From contig NZ_JARGZF010000001.1 of the NCBI RefSeq assembly GCF_029222705.1, forward strand, positions 2,104,437 through 2,168,436: a stretch of DNA of 64,000 nt, written 5' to 3'. Below, in pieces: positions 41,279 through 50,443 of the stretch. Below the pieces are notes generated by a model that ran no database searches, had not been told where the DNA came from, and saw nothing but the letters and a program-made list of their open reading frames with translations. The first letter of the stretch is position 1. The number at the start of each line of letters is the position of its first letter. The translations under genes were made by a program, and so were the position numbers. The stretch comes from Knoellia sp. p5-6-4 (GTDB taxonomy: Bacteria > Actinomycetota > Actinomycetes > Actinomycetales > Dermatophilaceae).

Positions 41279-43450
41279 ATGTCGCCTGTGACCACGCAGA
41301 CCACCAGCAGCGCCCCCGCCGAGGCGGCGGCCGTCGCGGCCCGCGGCAGCCGGGCCGGAGCGGCGCTGGCCGCCGTCGCGGTGCTGCTCACGCTGGCGAC
41401 CGTGGCGCTCGACATCGCCAACGCGCGCGCCGGCATCCCCGAGGTGGCTGAGCTCGAGCCAGGATGGGTCGGCTGCCTGACCGGGCTGGCCCAGGTGGTC
41501 CCGGGGGCCCTGCTGCTGCGCCAGCTGCCCCGACACCCGGTGGCCTGGTTGCTCGTCGGCTCGGGCCTCTTCTGGGTGGTCGACTCGTTCTGCAGCAGCT
41601 GGACCGCCTACGCCGTCTACACCGAGCCGGGGCTGCCCGGCGCGTCGGCGTCCTTCTACTTCTACCAGCGGCTCGGCGCCGGGCTGCTGCTCGGGCTCCC
41701 GCTCATCCTGCTCGTCTTCCCGCACGGCCGGCTGCCCCGGGAGCCGCTCTGGCGGCGCCTGTCGCTGGCGAGCATCGGGCTCACCGCCCTGCTGCCGGTG
41801 CTGCTCGCGGTGGTGCCGGCCGAGACGGCCGAGCGGATCGCCGGCGAGTCCCTGGACCCGGCTCTGGACGCCTTGAACCTCGACCCGTTCAGCATCCCGC
41901 TGCCCTACGGGGTCTGGCAGGTGCTGCTCACGGTCGCCTACGCAGGCATCTTCCTCAGCCTCGTCGTGCCGCTGATGGTGGTGGTGCGGCGCCACCGCGC
42001 CGCCGATCCGGTGGGCCGCGCCCAGACGCGGTGGCTGGTCTGGGCGGCGGTCGTCAACCTGGTCGTCATCGTGCTCGGGATGCTGACCGCCGACCCGGTT
42101 TCCGGGGTCCTCCTCGGCGTCGGCGTGGGTGTCACGTCGGCAGCGATCGTCGTCGCCGTCACCCGCCACAACCTGTATGCCGTGGACCGCCTGATCTCCG
42201 CGACGCTCGTCTACGCGCTGCTCGCCGCGGCCGTGGTGGTCATCGACGTGTTGGTCTTCGCTCTCGCGGGGGCCGTTCTGGGCCAACGTGACTCGGCTCT
42301 GGTGGCCATCGCGGTGGTGGCTGGGCTGTACGCGCCGCTGCGCGACCGGTTGGCCGCGGCGGTGCGTCGCCTGCGCCGCGGCTCCCGGGAGGACCCGTAT
42401 GCCGTGGTGTCGGCGCTCGCCGAGCAGCTCGAGGTGTCGGCGTCGCCCGACCAGCAGCTCGTGGCGGTCGCCCGCGCGGTCGGTGAGGCGTTCCGCTCGC
42501 CCTACGTCAGGGTGGAGATCGACGGCCCGTCGGGCGAGAAGCAGGCGGTCGAGCACGGACGTCCAGCAGGCCGGTCGGTGGAGCTGCCGGTGGTCTACCG
42601 CGGCGAGCGGGTCGGCCTGCTGACGCTCTGCCCCGCCGGCAGCACCGAGCTGTCGGAGCACGACCAGCGGCTGCTCGGCGACGTGGTGCGCCAGGCAGCC
42701 GCGGCGGCGCGGGCGAGCGAGCTGAGCGCGAACCTGCAGGCCATCCGCGAGCAGCTCGTCACGGCGCGTGAGGAGGAGCGCCGTCGGCTGCGGCGCGACC
42801 TGCACGACAGCCTCGGTCCCAGTCTGGGGGCCGTCACGCTGCGCATCGAGACGGCGCGAAACCTGGCCTCCCGCAACGCCGCCGAGGCAGACCGCCTCCT
42901 CGAGCAGGCGACCGCGGACGTCGCCGCGGTGCTGGCCGACGTGCGCCGGCTGGTCCACGACCTGCGGCCGCCCGCCCTCGACGAGCTGGGCCTGCAGCGG
43001 GCGATCGCGCAGCTGGCCCGACGGCTCGAACCGCCGGACCTGTCGATCACCGTCGAGGGCGACGGAGTGGACGGCGCGTCCCTGCCGGCCGCTGTCGAGG
43101 TGGCGGCGTTCCGGATTGCCTCCGAGGCGGTCAACAACGTCGTGCGCCACTCGGGTGCCCGGCACTGCTCGGTGCGTCTCGGCCTCCACGGGAAGGGCCC
43201 GGGGGGCGGTGCTGCGCACCTGGGCAACGCGCTCGTGGTCGAGGTGCGCGACGACGGCCACGGCATCCCTGGTGATGTCGCGGCGGGGGTCGGGATGCTG
43301 TCCCTCCGGGAGCGGGCCGCCGAGCTGGGCGGGACCGTCGCGGTGGAGTGTCCGCCATCTGGCGGGACCGTCGTGCGGGCGGTCCTGCCCTGCACCGTGA
43401 TTCCCGGCGCCGGAGCGCCGCAGACGACAGGAGCCGCTGCTGATGCCTGA
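41279..43450 (+). CDS. Sensor histidine kinase (NarL-type partner, HisKA_3)
   Basis: This 723-residue protein has about eight N-terminal membrane helices (residues 25-350), a GAF-like segment (about 365-470), the dimerisation/phosphoacceptor domain EEERRRLRRDLHDSLGP with the phosphorylated His near 506, and an HATPase domain (SEAVNNVVRHSG, VRDDGHGIPGDV, GVGMLSLRERA). It senses an unknown signal at the membrane and phosphorylates the adjacent response regulator, whose gene overlaps its end by 8 nt. The ATG at 41279 is the first before the first helix. Confidence 0.9.
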   Translation: MSPVTTQTTSSAPAEAAAVAARGSRAGAALAAVAVLLTLATVALDIANARAGIPEVAELEPGWVGCLTGLAQVVPGALLLRQLPRHPVAWLLVGSGLFWVVDSFCSSWTAYAVYTEPGLPGASASFYFYQRLGAGLLLGLPLILLVFPHGRLPREPLWRRLSLASIGLTALLPVLLAVVPAETAERIAGESLDPALDALNLDPFSIPLPYGVWQVLLTVAYAGIFLSLVVPLMVVVRRHRAADPVGRAQTRWLVWAAVVNLVVIVLGMLTADPVSGVLLGVGVGVTSAAIVVAVTRHNLYAVDRLISATLVYALLAAAVVVIDVLVFALAGAVLGQRDSALVAIAVVAGLYAPLRDRLAAAVRRLRRGSREDPYAVVSALAEQLEVSASPDQQLVAVARAVGEAFRSPYVRVEIDGPSGEKQAVEHGRPAGRSVELPVVYRGERVGLLTLCPAGSTELSEHDQRLLGDVVRQAAAAARASELSANLQAIREQLVTAREEERRRLRRDLHDSLGPSLGAVTLRIETARNLASRNAAEADRLLEQATADVAAVLADVRRLVHDLRPPALDELGLQRAIAQLARRLEPPDLSITVEGDGVDGASLPAAVEVAAFRIASEAVNNVVRHSGARHCSVRLGLHGKGPGGGAAHLGNALVVEVRDDGHGIPGDVAAGVGMLSLRERAAELGGTVAVECPPSGGTVVRAVLPCTVIPGAGAPQTTGAAADA

Positions 43451-44099
43451 GCCGATCCGGGTGCTGTTGGCCGACGACCACCCCGTCTACCGCGACGGGC
43501 TGGCCGCCCTGCTCGCCTCGGTCGACGGCCTCGAGGTCGTCGCCACGGCAGAGGACGGAACCGCCGCCGTGGCGCTGGCCACCGAGCTCCAGCCCGACGT
43601 CGTCGTCATGGACGTGCAGATGCCCGGGCTCGACGGCATCGAGGCGACTCGCCGACTCACGGCCGCGAGCCCGCACATCGGCGTGGTCATGCTCACCATG
43701 GCCGAGGAGGACGCCACCCTGTTCTCCGCGATGCAGGCCGGGGCCAGGGGATACCTGCTCAAGGGCGCCAACCAGGCTGAGATCACACGCGCCGTGACCG
43801 CCGTGGCGCGAGGAGAGGCGATCTTCGGCCCGGCCATCGCCCGTCGCATCGCCGACTTCTTCGCCGCGGGGCCAGCGGTGGGATCCGCTGCCGAGCAGGC
43901 CTTCCCGCAGCTGACGGCACGGGAGCGGGAGATCCTCGAGCTGGTCGCCGCAGGGAGGTCCAACGCCCAGATCGCCTCGACGCTGTTCCTGTCGCCGAAG
44001 ACGGTGCGCAACAACGTCTCCAACATCTTCGCGAAGCTGCACGTGGCCGACCGGGCCGAGGCGATAGTGCGCGCGAGGGAGGCGGGCCTGGGCCTCTAG
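43443..44099 (+). CDS. NarL/LuxR-family response regulator
   Basis: This 218-residue protein has a receiver domain with acidic pair ADDHP, phosphorylated Asp in VVVMDVQMPGLDG, conserved Thr in MLTMAE and Lys in LLKGA, then a LuxR-type HTH (LTAREREILELVAAGRSNAQ, FLSPKTVRNNVSNIFAKLHV). All residues needed for phosphorylation are present. It is translationally coupled to the kinase gene by an 8-nt overlap. Likely targets are its own operon and the divergent membrane protein gene. Confidence 0.93.
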   Translation: MPEPIRVLLADDHPVYRDGLAALLASVDGLEVVATAEDGTAAVALATELQPDVVVMDVQMPGLDGIEATRRLTAASPHIGVVMLTMAEEDATLFSAMQAGARGYLLKGANQAEITRAVTAVARGEAIFGPAIARRIADFFAAGPAVGSAAEQAFPQLTAREREILELVAAGRSNAQIASTLFLSPKTVRNNVSNIFAKLHVADRAEAIVRAREAGLGL

Positions 44100-44112
44100 A
44101 GGTCCCGCCGCG

Positions 44113-45027
44113 TCACCGGTCCGGCAGGACCTGGGGAAGGAGTGGCCGACCTGAGGCGGCATCGAGCACCGGACGGTCGCCCAGCTCGGTCCTCAGCGGC
44201 ACGGTGACCTCCTCGAGGCGCAGCATCGCGTTGCACGCCTGGTCCGGCGGTGGGGCGAGGGCCGTCCCGCCGACCACGACGACCTCGTCGGTCTCGAGCA
44301 CGTGTTCTCTTCGCTCGGTGTCGCAGTCGCCGCTGCCAATCGTCACCGTCAGAGAGTCGGCGGTGTCCGAGACGACGTCCTGTCCGTAGAGCAGGCGGCG
44401 CCTGCCGTCGCTAGGCGCCTCGGAGAGGCTGCTCGGCTCGAAGTCGCCCGGCTCTGCGGCCTCCGCGACGGCGACGCGCACCAGCGAATCGGACAGGCCC
44501 TGCACCGTGAACGCCCACGCCGGCACCTGCGCCGGGCCCCGGGCCGTGGCGAGGGTGGTCCTGACCGCTCGCGCGCCGGTGATGGTGACCCACTCACAGC
44601 CCGTGCCGGATGCCGGGGTGGGGCAGGGGCCCGAGCGGGGGTTCACCATCGCCTCGTAGGCCGCTTGCGCGTCGAGCGTGTAGACCTCCACGGTCGTGCC
44701 GTCCAGGTGGCGCACCTGCCCGGTGCCCGGCGTGGTGGGCAGGGCGGTTGCGGTGCGGACCCAGCCCCCGTAGAACGCGGCCTTGAGGGTCTCACGCGGG
44801 GTCCAGTCGGGCTCGATGGTGAGGCCCTGTGCGGGGACGATGCTGGTGCGCCACCGCTCGAGGAGGTCACCCTCCGTCCAGACGGCCGCCACCTCTCGGG
44901 CGCGCCGGTCGAAGAGGGCGGAGGCATCGCCCGCCGGAGCGCCATCTCCGTTGCTGGAGCCGCACCCGGTGACCAGGCTCACCGCGAGGAGGGCGACGGC
45001 GGTGAGCACGATGGTCTGGCGCGGCAT
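44113..45027 (-). CDS. Putative lipoprotein of unknown function
   Basis: This 304-residue secreted protein has a signal peptide ending in the lipobox LVTGC, so it should be anchored to the outer face of the membrane. Two Cys pairs in the mature part (CPTPASGTGCEW; CDTERREH with QACNAML) may form disulfides. No domain is recognised. It ends 13 bases from the convergent response-regulator gene. It begins 88 bases from the divergent hydrolase. Confidence 0.75.
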   Translation of the reverse strand: MPRQTIVLTAVALLAVSLVTGCGSSNGDGAPAGDASALFDRRAREVAAVWTEGDLLERWRTSIVPAQGLTIEPDWTPRETLKAAFYGGWVRTATALPTTPGTGQVRHLDGTTVEVYTLDAQAAYEAMVNPRSGPCPTPASGTGCEWVTITGARAVRTTLATARGPAQVPAWAFTVQGLSDSLVRVAVAEAAEPGDFEPSSLSEAPSDGRRRLLYGQDVVSDTADSLTVTIGSGDCDTERREHVLETDEVVVVGGTALAPPPDQACNAMLRLEEVTVPLRTELGDRPVLDAASGRPLLPQVLPDR

Positions 45028-45115
45028 GCCGGTTGGACGTCGGCCGCACCTCAGGAGTTCCTTCGACCCGCGCTGAAGAGGTGGACGGCGCTGGTCACAC
45101 CTACGCTGGCTGGCA

Positions 45116-45910
45116 ATGAATGAAGCGACCGCGCCCCCCGAGGGCGAGACCCGGAAGCGGGAGACCTGGATCCGGGTGGGCGCGGCCTGGGTGCAGGCGA
45201 TCGAGGTCGCCCCGATGACGCCGGCGCGCGCGACGGTGGTGCTCCTGCCCGGCTTGGGGCTGCCGCGCTACACCCTGCCGACCGTCGAGGTGCTGGCCCG
45301 GCGCGGGCTGCGCTGCGTCGTGCTCGACCTGCTGGCGTGGCGACGTCCCCGACTGAGGGTGCCACCGCTGGTCGAGCCGATGGGCGAGGCCGCAGCACGC
45401 TGGACCAGGGAGGCCGACCTCGCCGGTCCCGTTGTCGTCGTGGGGCACTCGACTGGCGCGCAGGTCGCCCTCGGCGCAGCCCTCCGCCTCCAGCACGACC
45501 GCCCCGACCTGTCTCTGGTGCTGGCAGGGCTGACCTTCCGGCCCGAGCACCGCTCATGGCCGGGGCTGCTGCGAGGCGCGGCCACGGCATACCGCAAGGA
45601 CAGCCCGGCAGAGCTGGTGGTCGCGGCCAGGGACGTCGCGCGCCTGCGCGCCGACCTGGTCAGCGTCATCGGGTCGGGGCGGCGCGACCGCCCGGAGGAG
45701 CGGGTGCGCGACCTCGAGGTGCCGCTCGTGCTCACCGCCGGTGAGGCGGATTCGTTTGCGCCACAACAGTGGATGGCCGATGTCGCAGCGGCTGCGGGCA
45801 GTCCGTCGGCACGGGTGGAGGTGCTGCCGGGTTCGCACAACAACCTCTTCACCCACCCCGAGGAGGTCGCCGACGTGGTCAGCGCGGCGGCGCCTGCCAC
45901 CGCACCCTGA
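45116..45910 (+). CDS. Alpha/beta hydrolase
   Basis: This 264-residue protein has the nucleophile elbow VVGHSTGAQVAL with catalytic Ser, an Asp candidate in LTAGEADSF and the His in LPGSHNN, so the triad is complete. The oxyanion region is LLPGLGLPRY. Substrate is unknown; esterase- or lactonase-like members are common. Its 3' end overlaps the convergent gene at 45879 by 32 nt. Confidence 0.87.
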   Translation: MNEATAPPEGETRKRETWIRVGAAWVQAIEVAPMTPARATVVLLPGLGLPRYTLPTVEVLARRGLRCVVLDLLAWRRPRLRVPPLVEPMGEAAARWTREADLAGPVVVVGHSTGAQVALGAALRLQHDRPDLSLVLAGLTFRPEHRSWPGLLRGAATAYRKDSPAELVVAARDVARLRADLVSVIGSGRRDRPEERVRDLEVPLVLTAGEADSFAPQQWMADVAAAAGSPSARVEVLPGSHNNLFTHPEEVADVVSAAAPATAP

Positions 45911-46307
45911 CCCACATGTTCGCGGCGTAGCTGCGCCGCGCGGGGTAGCCCGCTGCGACGAGCTCGGCGCAGATCCGGTGCCCGTGGTGGATATTGGAGC
46001 TGTGCACGCGGATGGTGCTGATCGACTGGGGGCTGCCGGCTGCGGCCAGCTCGACGAGGTGGTCGACGACGGGTTGGGCCGTGTCGCCGAGACCGAGGTC
46101 GTAGTCGAGCCAGAGGTCGTCGATGGGGGTGTCGACGAGCCCGCGGAGGAGGGCGAGCGCCTCCTCGGAGGTGCGAGCCGTCAGCGCCGGCCTGCCGTCC
46201 TTGAAGTCGCGCGTGTCGTCGACGAGAACGGTCAGTGGCCGCCGGGGTGGTCGGCGGTCGGCGGAGTGGTCGCCGGACGGCTGGGCGGATGCGTGGCTGG
46301 AAGGCAC
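45879..46307 (-). CDS. Cyclic-phosphate-processing receiver-domain protein
   Basis: This 142-residue protein has a receiver-like fold with VLVDDTRDF at the acidic pocket, LWLDYDLGLGDT and IRVHSSNIHHGHRI. These blocks match the group of stand-alone receiver domains predicted to process nucleic acid cyclic phosphates (cpREC); function is predicted only. The GTG at 46307 follows AGGAGG at a good distance. The 248 bases up to the divergent methyltransferase gene contain the two ribosome-binding sites and small GC hairpins. Confidence 0.72.
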   Translation of the reverse strand: MPSSHASAQPSGDHSADRRPPRRPLTVLVDDTRDFKDGRPALTARTSEEALALLRGLVDTPIDDLWLDYDLGLGDTAQPVVDHLVELAAAGSPQSISTIRVHSSNIHHGHRICAELVAAGYPARRSYAANMWVRVRWQAPPR

Positions 46308-46555
46308 AGGACCTCCTGGTGACGGGGATCCCTTGGCGCGCTGCGGATCCGCTGTTACCGGCCGGGTTCGGCACGGTCCGCTCTTCCCCTGGGGCACCTC
46401 CGCGGTGGAGGTTGCCGGGCAACAAGCCAGGTACTTGTCGTTGCCTCTCCTGAGCTGTCTCCACTGTAGGAGAAAGCGCCGACAGGGCTCCTTCGTCGGG
46501 GACAAGGCCGCCTCGTGCCAGACTCTGCGAGTCGTCTGAGGCAGGAGGAATCCCG

Positions 46556-47314
46556 GTGCGCGTGACCACCTACGGCCAGCTGATGGAGCTGCTCGACAGT
46601 CTCTATGCCGACGGGGCCGAGCGGACCAGCGACGCGGCTTCGGCGTTCTGGGACGGGCTGTTCCAGCGAGAGGGGCACCCGCTGACCTCCGAGCTGCCCG
46701 ACGCGGCGCTGCCCGCGTGGCAGGCGGAGGGCCTGCTGCCGGGTGGACGGGGGTCCTCCGCCCTGGACGTCGGGTGCGGATTGGGGCGCAACAGCACGTG
46801 GCTGGCGGCCCAGGGATTTGCCGTCACCGGCATCGACATCTCCCCGTATGCCGTGGAGACGGCTCGGTCGCGGAGGGAGAGGGCGGGTGCCGCCGGTCCG
46901 GGGGCGTCGAGGCCGGGGCCCGACTACCGGCTGGTGGACTTCGTGCGCGAGCCGGTGGCCGGCGGTCCCTTCGACTTCGTCTACGACTCGGGGTGCTTCC
47001 ACCACCTTGCGCCGCACCGGCGGATCTCCTACATGGAAGGGCTGTCGGCTGCCCTGGCGCCGGACGGCGTGTACGGCATCTGCACCTTCACGGCCGGGGC
47101 GATGGGGAGCACGGCGTCGGACAAGGACCTGCTGCTCCACGGGCACCTCGAGGGCGGGGTCGGGTACACGCTGGATGAGCTGGCGGAGATGTTCGCCTGG
47201 CTGGAGCTGGTGGACGCCCGGCTCATGCCGCCCGGCCACACCCACGAGGAGCCGACCTTCTCGCACGACTTCCTGCAGGTGGCGCTCTTCCGGCGGCCGT
47301 CTACGTCTTCCTGA
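46556..47314 (+). CDS. Class I SAM-dependent methyltransferase
   Basis: This 252-residue protein has the SAM-binding motif I ALDVGCGLGRNSTWLA, the acidic second-strand end TGIDIS, and post-motif VYDSGCFHHL. The GCFHHL and GICTFTAGAMG pattern fits the small-molecule/tellurite-type methyltransferases. The GTG at 46556 follows GGAGG (AGGAGG at 46543-46548). Substrate is unknown. It is divergent from the receiver-domain gene and not clearly in an operon; the 199 bases after it to the GYD gene show nothing clear. Confidence 0.85.
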   Translation: MRVTTYGQLMELLDSLYADGAERTSDAASAFWDGLFQREGHPLTSELPDAALPAWQAEGLLPGGRGSSALDVGCGLGRNSTWLAAQGFAVTGIDISPYAVETARSRRERAGAAGPGASRPGPDYRLVDFVREPVAGGPFDFVYDSGCFHHLAPHRRISYMEGLSAALAPDGVYGICTFTAGAMGSTASDKDLLLHGHLEGGVGYTLDELAEMFAWLELVDARLMPPGHTHEEPTFSHDFLQVALFRRPSTSS

Positions 47315-47513
47315 CGGGTGAGCCGCCTTGCCGCCCGGCTGCCTTCGTGGTGAGCGGCGGCAGTACCGGTCATCGGACCGTCCTATCCGCGTGCTCGAAG
47401 CGCTCGCTTTCGCGTGGTCCCGGTTCACCCGTCGCTCACCACGATGGGGGTTGTTGCGCAGGTGTGGTGGTTGAAGCGTGGCTCCCATCCGTGGCGACCT
47501 GGAGGAGGACCAC

Positions 47514-47834
47514 ATGAGCCGTTACATGATCATTGCGCGCTACGACAGCGCTGGAGCCAAGGGAGTCCTGGCCAAGGGCGGCAGCGCCCGAGCGGCTGTC
47601 GTGGAGAAGCTCGCTTCTGACCTGGGCGGACGCATGGTGACCTTCGACTTCGCCTTCGGTGAGGACGACGTGTACACCCTCTGCGAGCTGCCGGACAACA
47701 AGGCCGCGGCCGCTGTCGCCCTGGCCGTGAACTCCAGCGGGCTGGCCCATGTCCGGACCGTCGTCCTGATGACTCCTGAGGAGGTTGACGAGGCGACCGA
47801 GCAGAGGGTCGACTACACGCCTCCGGGCCAGTGA
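47514..47834 (+). CDS. GYD-domain protein
   Basis: This 106-residue single-domain protein has the GYD family pattern: MSRYMIIARYDSAGAKGVLA, GRMVTFDFAFGEDDVYTLCE and the C-terminal VRTVVLMTPEEVDEA. It folds as a ferredoxin-like dimer in related proteins; the family has no firm function. GGAGGAGG precedes the ATG by about six bases. It stands alone between the methyltransferase gene and a degraded region. Confidence 0.85.
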   Translation: MSRYMIIARYDSAGAKGVLAKGGSARAAVVEKLASDLGGRMVTFDFAFGEDDVYTLCELPDNKAAAAVALAVNSSGLAHVRTVVLMTPEEVDEATEQRVDYTPPGQ

Positions 47835-47869
47835 GCTGGGAGCCCGGGCGACCAGGATCAGCCGCGGCC

Positions 47870-48370
47870 GGCTGCAATGCCGATAGAACACCGCGCACGA
47901 TGTCTCTCTGCCAGGGCGGTCGTTGACGGGCGTCTGGTCATCAATGAGTCCTGATTCGATGGCCTCGAGGAGCCGGCCAGGCCGCAGGAGCTCCAACAGA
48001 GGATCGAGTGCGCCACGGAGGGTCGAGGTCATCCGGACGCAACCGACGCCGCCTGCTCGACTCCATCAACGGTCCAAGCGGCGTCGGATCTGCCTTTGCC
48101 TCCAGCGGGCGCTGAACGGATCCGGTACAAGCCATCCCACTCGCGAGCCCTGCCCTTCGGGCTGTCGCTGCCCCACGGGGTGTCACCAGCGCACTCATGA
48201 GTCCGTGCCCACCAGGCGGCCGGAACGATGGAAAGGTCGACGTGGAAGTCGCCGAAGCCACCTTCGTTGTACTGGCCTGACTGGATGTCGACTACCGCCA
48301 CGTCGTCACCCTGCTGAAGCCGCCCTGTCGGACACGCGCCTCGGAGGCCAAGGCGGCGGCTTTCTGACCT
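47870..48370 (-). pseudogene. Degraded DUF4304-like gene beside tRNA-Lys
   Basis: The 545-base stretch between the GYD gene and tRNA-Lys has no intact gene. On the minus strand, GDDVAVVDIQSGQYNEGG, DFHVDLSIVPAAWWA and KGRAREWDGLYRIR (about 48310-48100) resemble DUF4304 proteins. That frame stops at 48029, and the likely continuation (TLRGALDPLLELLRPGRLLE) is in the next frame from 48032 down. The 5' end has no proper start and runs up to the tRNA 3' end. It is a decayed gene; boundaries are approximate. Confidence 0.5.
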
Positions 48371-48379
48371 GTGCGTTTG

Positions 48380-48452
48380 TGGGCCCCGTGGGGCTCGAAC
48401 CCACAACCTACGGATTAAAAGTCCGCAGCTCTGCCAATTGAGCTAGAGGCCC
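48380..48452 (-). tRNA. tRNA-Lys (anticodon TTT)
   Basis: A 73-nt cloverleaf begins GGGCCTCTAGCTCAATTGG on the minus strand. The anticodon loop CTTTTAA gives TTT for Lys, the T-arm has GTGGGTTCGAGCCCCAC, and the acceptor stem pairs (one U-G). CCA is not encoded. The 222 bases between it and the cupin gene hold its promoter region and no gene. Confidence 0.95.
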
Positions 48453-48674
48453 GGGGGGTCAGGGTTTGTGGTCACTAGAACCTCGGATGACCATGGTGTA
48501 GTTCGACCGTCCTGACCGCGAGGAGACCATACCCCGTTGTGGCCTTCGGCCGGTGGGTCCGTCTGCTGCGTGGGGTGCGTGCCCCAGACCGACCCCGTCA
48601 CAGGCGCCTTGACATTGCGTCGCGCTCGAGAGCAGCGTCGAAGGTGGGCAAGTCGCGGCAACAGGGAGCGCGCA

Positions 48675-49058
48675 ATGGGCGACGAAAAGCGGGTGAAGCT
48701 GATCCGGCCAGCAGATCGCTCAGAGGGCCAGGTGACACCAGGCATGCACCGGGAGCAGGCCGCCAGCACGGATCGCAGCTGGGCAGGCCACGTCACGACC
48801 GAGGCCGGGATGGTGTCCGGGTGGCACCACCACGGAGACTACGAGAGTCACATCTACGTCCTCTCGGGGCTGTTGCGCATGGAGTCCGGACCTGGCGGGC
48901 AGGACGTGATCGACGCGCAACCCGGTGACTTTGTCTTCGTGCCGCCGCACACCGTGCACCGCGAGGGGAACCCGGCATCGGAAGAGGCCGCGGTGATCGT
49001 GGTGCGAGCCGGACGCGGGGAGGCAGTGGTCAACGTCGACGGACCCGACGAGGCCTGA
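48675..49058 (+). CDS. Cupin-domain protein
   Basis: This 127-residue single cupin has motif 1 GWHHHGDYESHIYVLSG (metal-binding His-His-Glu/His) and motif 2 PGDFVFVPPHTVHRE. The metal site looks complete. Related single cupins range from isomerases to dioxygenases and sugar binders, so no reaction is assigned. GGGAG lies upstream of the ATG at 48675. It has no operon partner. Confidence 0.85.
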   Translation: MGDEKRVKLIRPADRSEGQVTPGMHREQAASTDRSWAGHVTTEAGMVSGWHHHGDYESHIYVLSGLLRMESGPGGQDVIDAQPGDFVFVPPHTVHREGNPASEEAAVIVVRAGRGEAVVNVDGPDEA

Positions 49059-49250
49059 AGCGGGATGCCGCGCCCAGGCGGACGGATCGTTTCCGACCCA
49101 GGCCCACGCCATGTGGTGCGGGAGCCGCGGGCGGCCCGTCGCGGCATACCGACTCTGTTGAAGCCCGGGGGACGATGGTGGTGTGTGTCGCGCCGGCGCG
49201 GGCCACACCCCGGAGCGTCGTGGCGCCCCGGGGTGGACCTGTGGTGGCCG

Positions 49251-49757
49251 TCAGGAACGGGCCCGGGCGGGCTCGCCGGCGAGGATCGCGTCGATCTGGC
49301 CCATGGCCTGCGTGAGGCCCTCCTCCATGCCCATCTGGAGCAGCTGCTCCATCGCCTCGAGCGAGGGGAATCGCGACGAGATGGTCACGGTGACCCCACC
49401 CGGCCGGTCGGTGATCTCCACCCGCATCACCATGGTGGGCATGTCGGAATTGGGTGCTCCGGACTCGTCGGCGAAGCCGTCCTCGACCACCAGCACGCGC
49501 GGCGCCTCGACCTCGCGCACGTTCCACCACCCGCGGTGCCGGTCGCCCTCGGGGCCGGTCATGTAGTAGTCCACGTGCCCGCCCTCGCGGAGGTCGTGCT
49601 GCTCCACGGTGGCGGGGTAGGTCGGTGGTCCCCACCAGCGCTCGAGCTGGCGGGGGTCGGCCCACAGCTGCCAGGCCCGATCCGCGGACACGTCGTAGTC
49701 CGCGGTCACGGTCATCGTGAGCTGGTCGGTGTCCTTGCTGATGCTGGTGATGCTCAT
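49251..49757 (-). CDS. SRPBCC/AHSA1-domain protein
   Basis: This 168-residue protein has the AHSA1 fold pattern: VTADYDVSADRAWQLWADP, LERWWGPPTYPATV and the HVDYYMTGPEG strand. AHSA1 proteins next to an ArsR regulator are common in actinobacteria and are thought to bind hydrophobic ligands. Its ATG overlaps the ArsR stop by 4 nt (49754-49757). AAGGAGAGAA precedes the start. It ends before a 192-base gap in which nothing was found. Confidence 0.88.
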   Translation of the reverse strand: MSITSISKDTDQLTMTVTADYDVSADRAWQLWADPRQLERWWGPPTYPATVEQHDLREGGHVDYYMTGPEGDRHRGWWNVREVEAPRVLVVEDGFADESGAPNSDMPTMVMRVEITDRPGGVTVTISSRFPSLEAMEQLLQMGMEEGLTQAMGQIDAILAGEPARARS

Positions 49758-50104
49758 GCGTTCTCTCCTTGCTTGTCCTCGTCCAACAGGTCGGCCATGC
49801 GCTCGAACCGGCCGCGCCACAGGTCCTCGTAAGCAGCAAGCAGCTCCTGGGCCCGTCGGATGGCGTCCGGCTGGCCCGAGACCCGCTGCTCTCGTCCGTG
49901 CCGGTGCTTGACCACGAGCCCCGCCTCCTCGAGGACGGCCACATGCTTCTGAACCGCCGTGAGGCTGAGGGGGTAGTTGCGCGCGAGGGCCGAGACCGAG
50001 TACTCGCCCACGAGCACCCGCCTCACGATGTCGCGGCGCGTACGGTCGGCCAGCGCGTGGAAGAGCCGGTCGACGTCGTCATCGGTGGACTGATCTACAA
50101 CCAT
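49754..50104 (-). CDS. ArsR-family transcriptional regulator
   Basis: This 116-residue winged-helix repressor has DDDVDRLFHALADRTRRDIV, the recognition region SVSALARNYPLSLTAVQKHV and VLEEAGLVVKHRHGREQ. No Cys metal-binding motif is present, so this is the SdpR-like, non-metal ArsR type usually paired with an AHSA1 protein. The ATG at 50104 lies inside a 7-bp inverted repeat, which points to direct autorepression. It is translationally coupled to the AHSA1 gene. Confidence 0.9.
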   Translation of the reverse strand: MVVDQSTDDDVDRLFHALADRTRRDIVRRVLVGEYSVSALARNYPLSLTAVQKHVAVLEEAGLVVKHRHGREQRVSGQPDAIRRAQELLAAYEDLWRGRFERMADLLDEDKQGENA

Positions 50105-50113
50105 CAGGTTGTA
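50096..50113. promoter_or_regulatory. Probable ArsR operator TACAACC-N4-GGTTGTA
   Basis: TACAACC (50096-50102) and GGTTGTA (50107-50113) form a perfect inverted repeat with spacer ATCA, overlapping the ArsR start codon. This form is typical of operators of ArsR-AHSA1 pairs. It would block transcription or translation start of the operon when bound. Confidence 0.7.
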
Positions 50114-50326
50114 AATACTCCTCCGGCTCGCCGCAATACGCAAGCCCCCGGCGGGGGCTGGGCTCGACAGTGGGCCGCTCCTGACGCCCTCAGGCCGCTA
50201 TCGCCCGGTCTGGGTCGATATGGCGTACGGGGCACACCGCCCGGGGTATCAAAGAGGGTCCAACGGCCTAGCGAATGCCCCTGCCGCGACCACACACTGA
50301 GGAGGCAGATCGCGACGTCGACCTCA

Positions 50327-50372
50327 CAGGCGGATGCCCCCGATCACCCAACCGGGGTGATGAGTCCGCCTG
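50327..50372 (+). promoter_or_regulatory. Hairpin in the long leader of the PP2C-type regulator
   Basis: CAGGCGGA (50327-50334) pairs with TCCGCCTG (50365-50372), and inside it ATCACCC (50343-50349) pairs with GGGTGAT (50355-50361). It lies in the 380-base gap between ArsR and the gene at 50485, which otherwise contains only a small leader reading frame. It may regulate leader transcription or stability. Confidence 0.4.
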
Positions 50373-50443
50373 GCGTCAGCCCCCTGCAGGTGCACACCCC
50401 GGTGCGCCGGTCGAGGGGGGTGCACGTCGCCAGAGGAGTGCCG

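Noticed and set aside
48453-48674. Coding frame between tRNA-Lys and the cupin gene
   Set aside because: The frames extending here have no start with a ribosome-binding site and no protein-like composition; the cupin starts at 48675.
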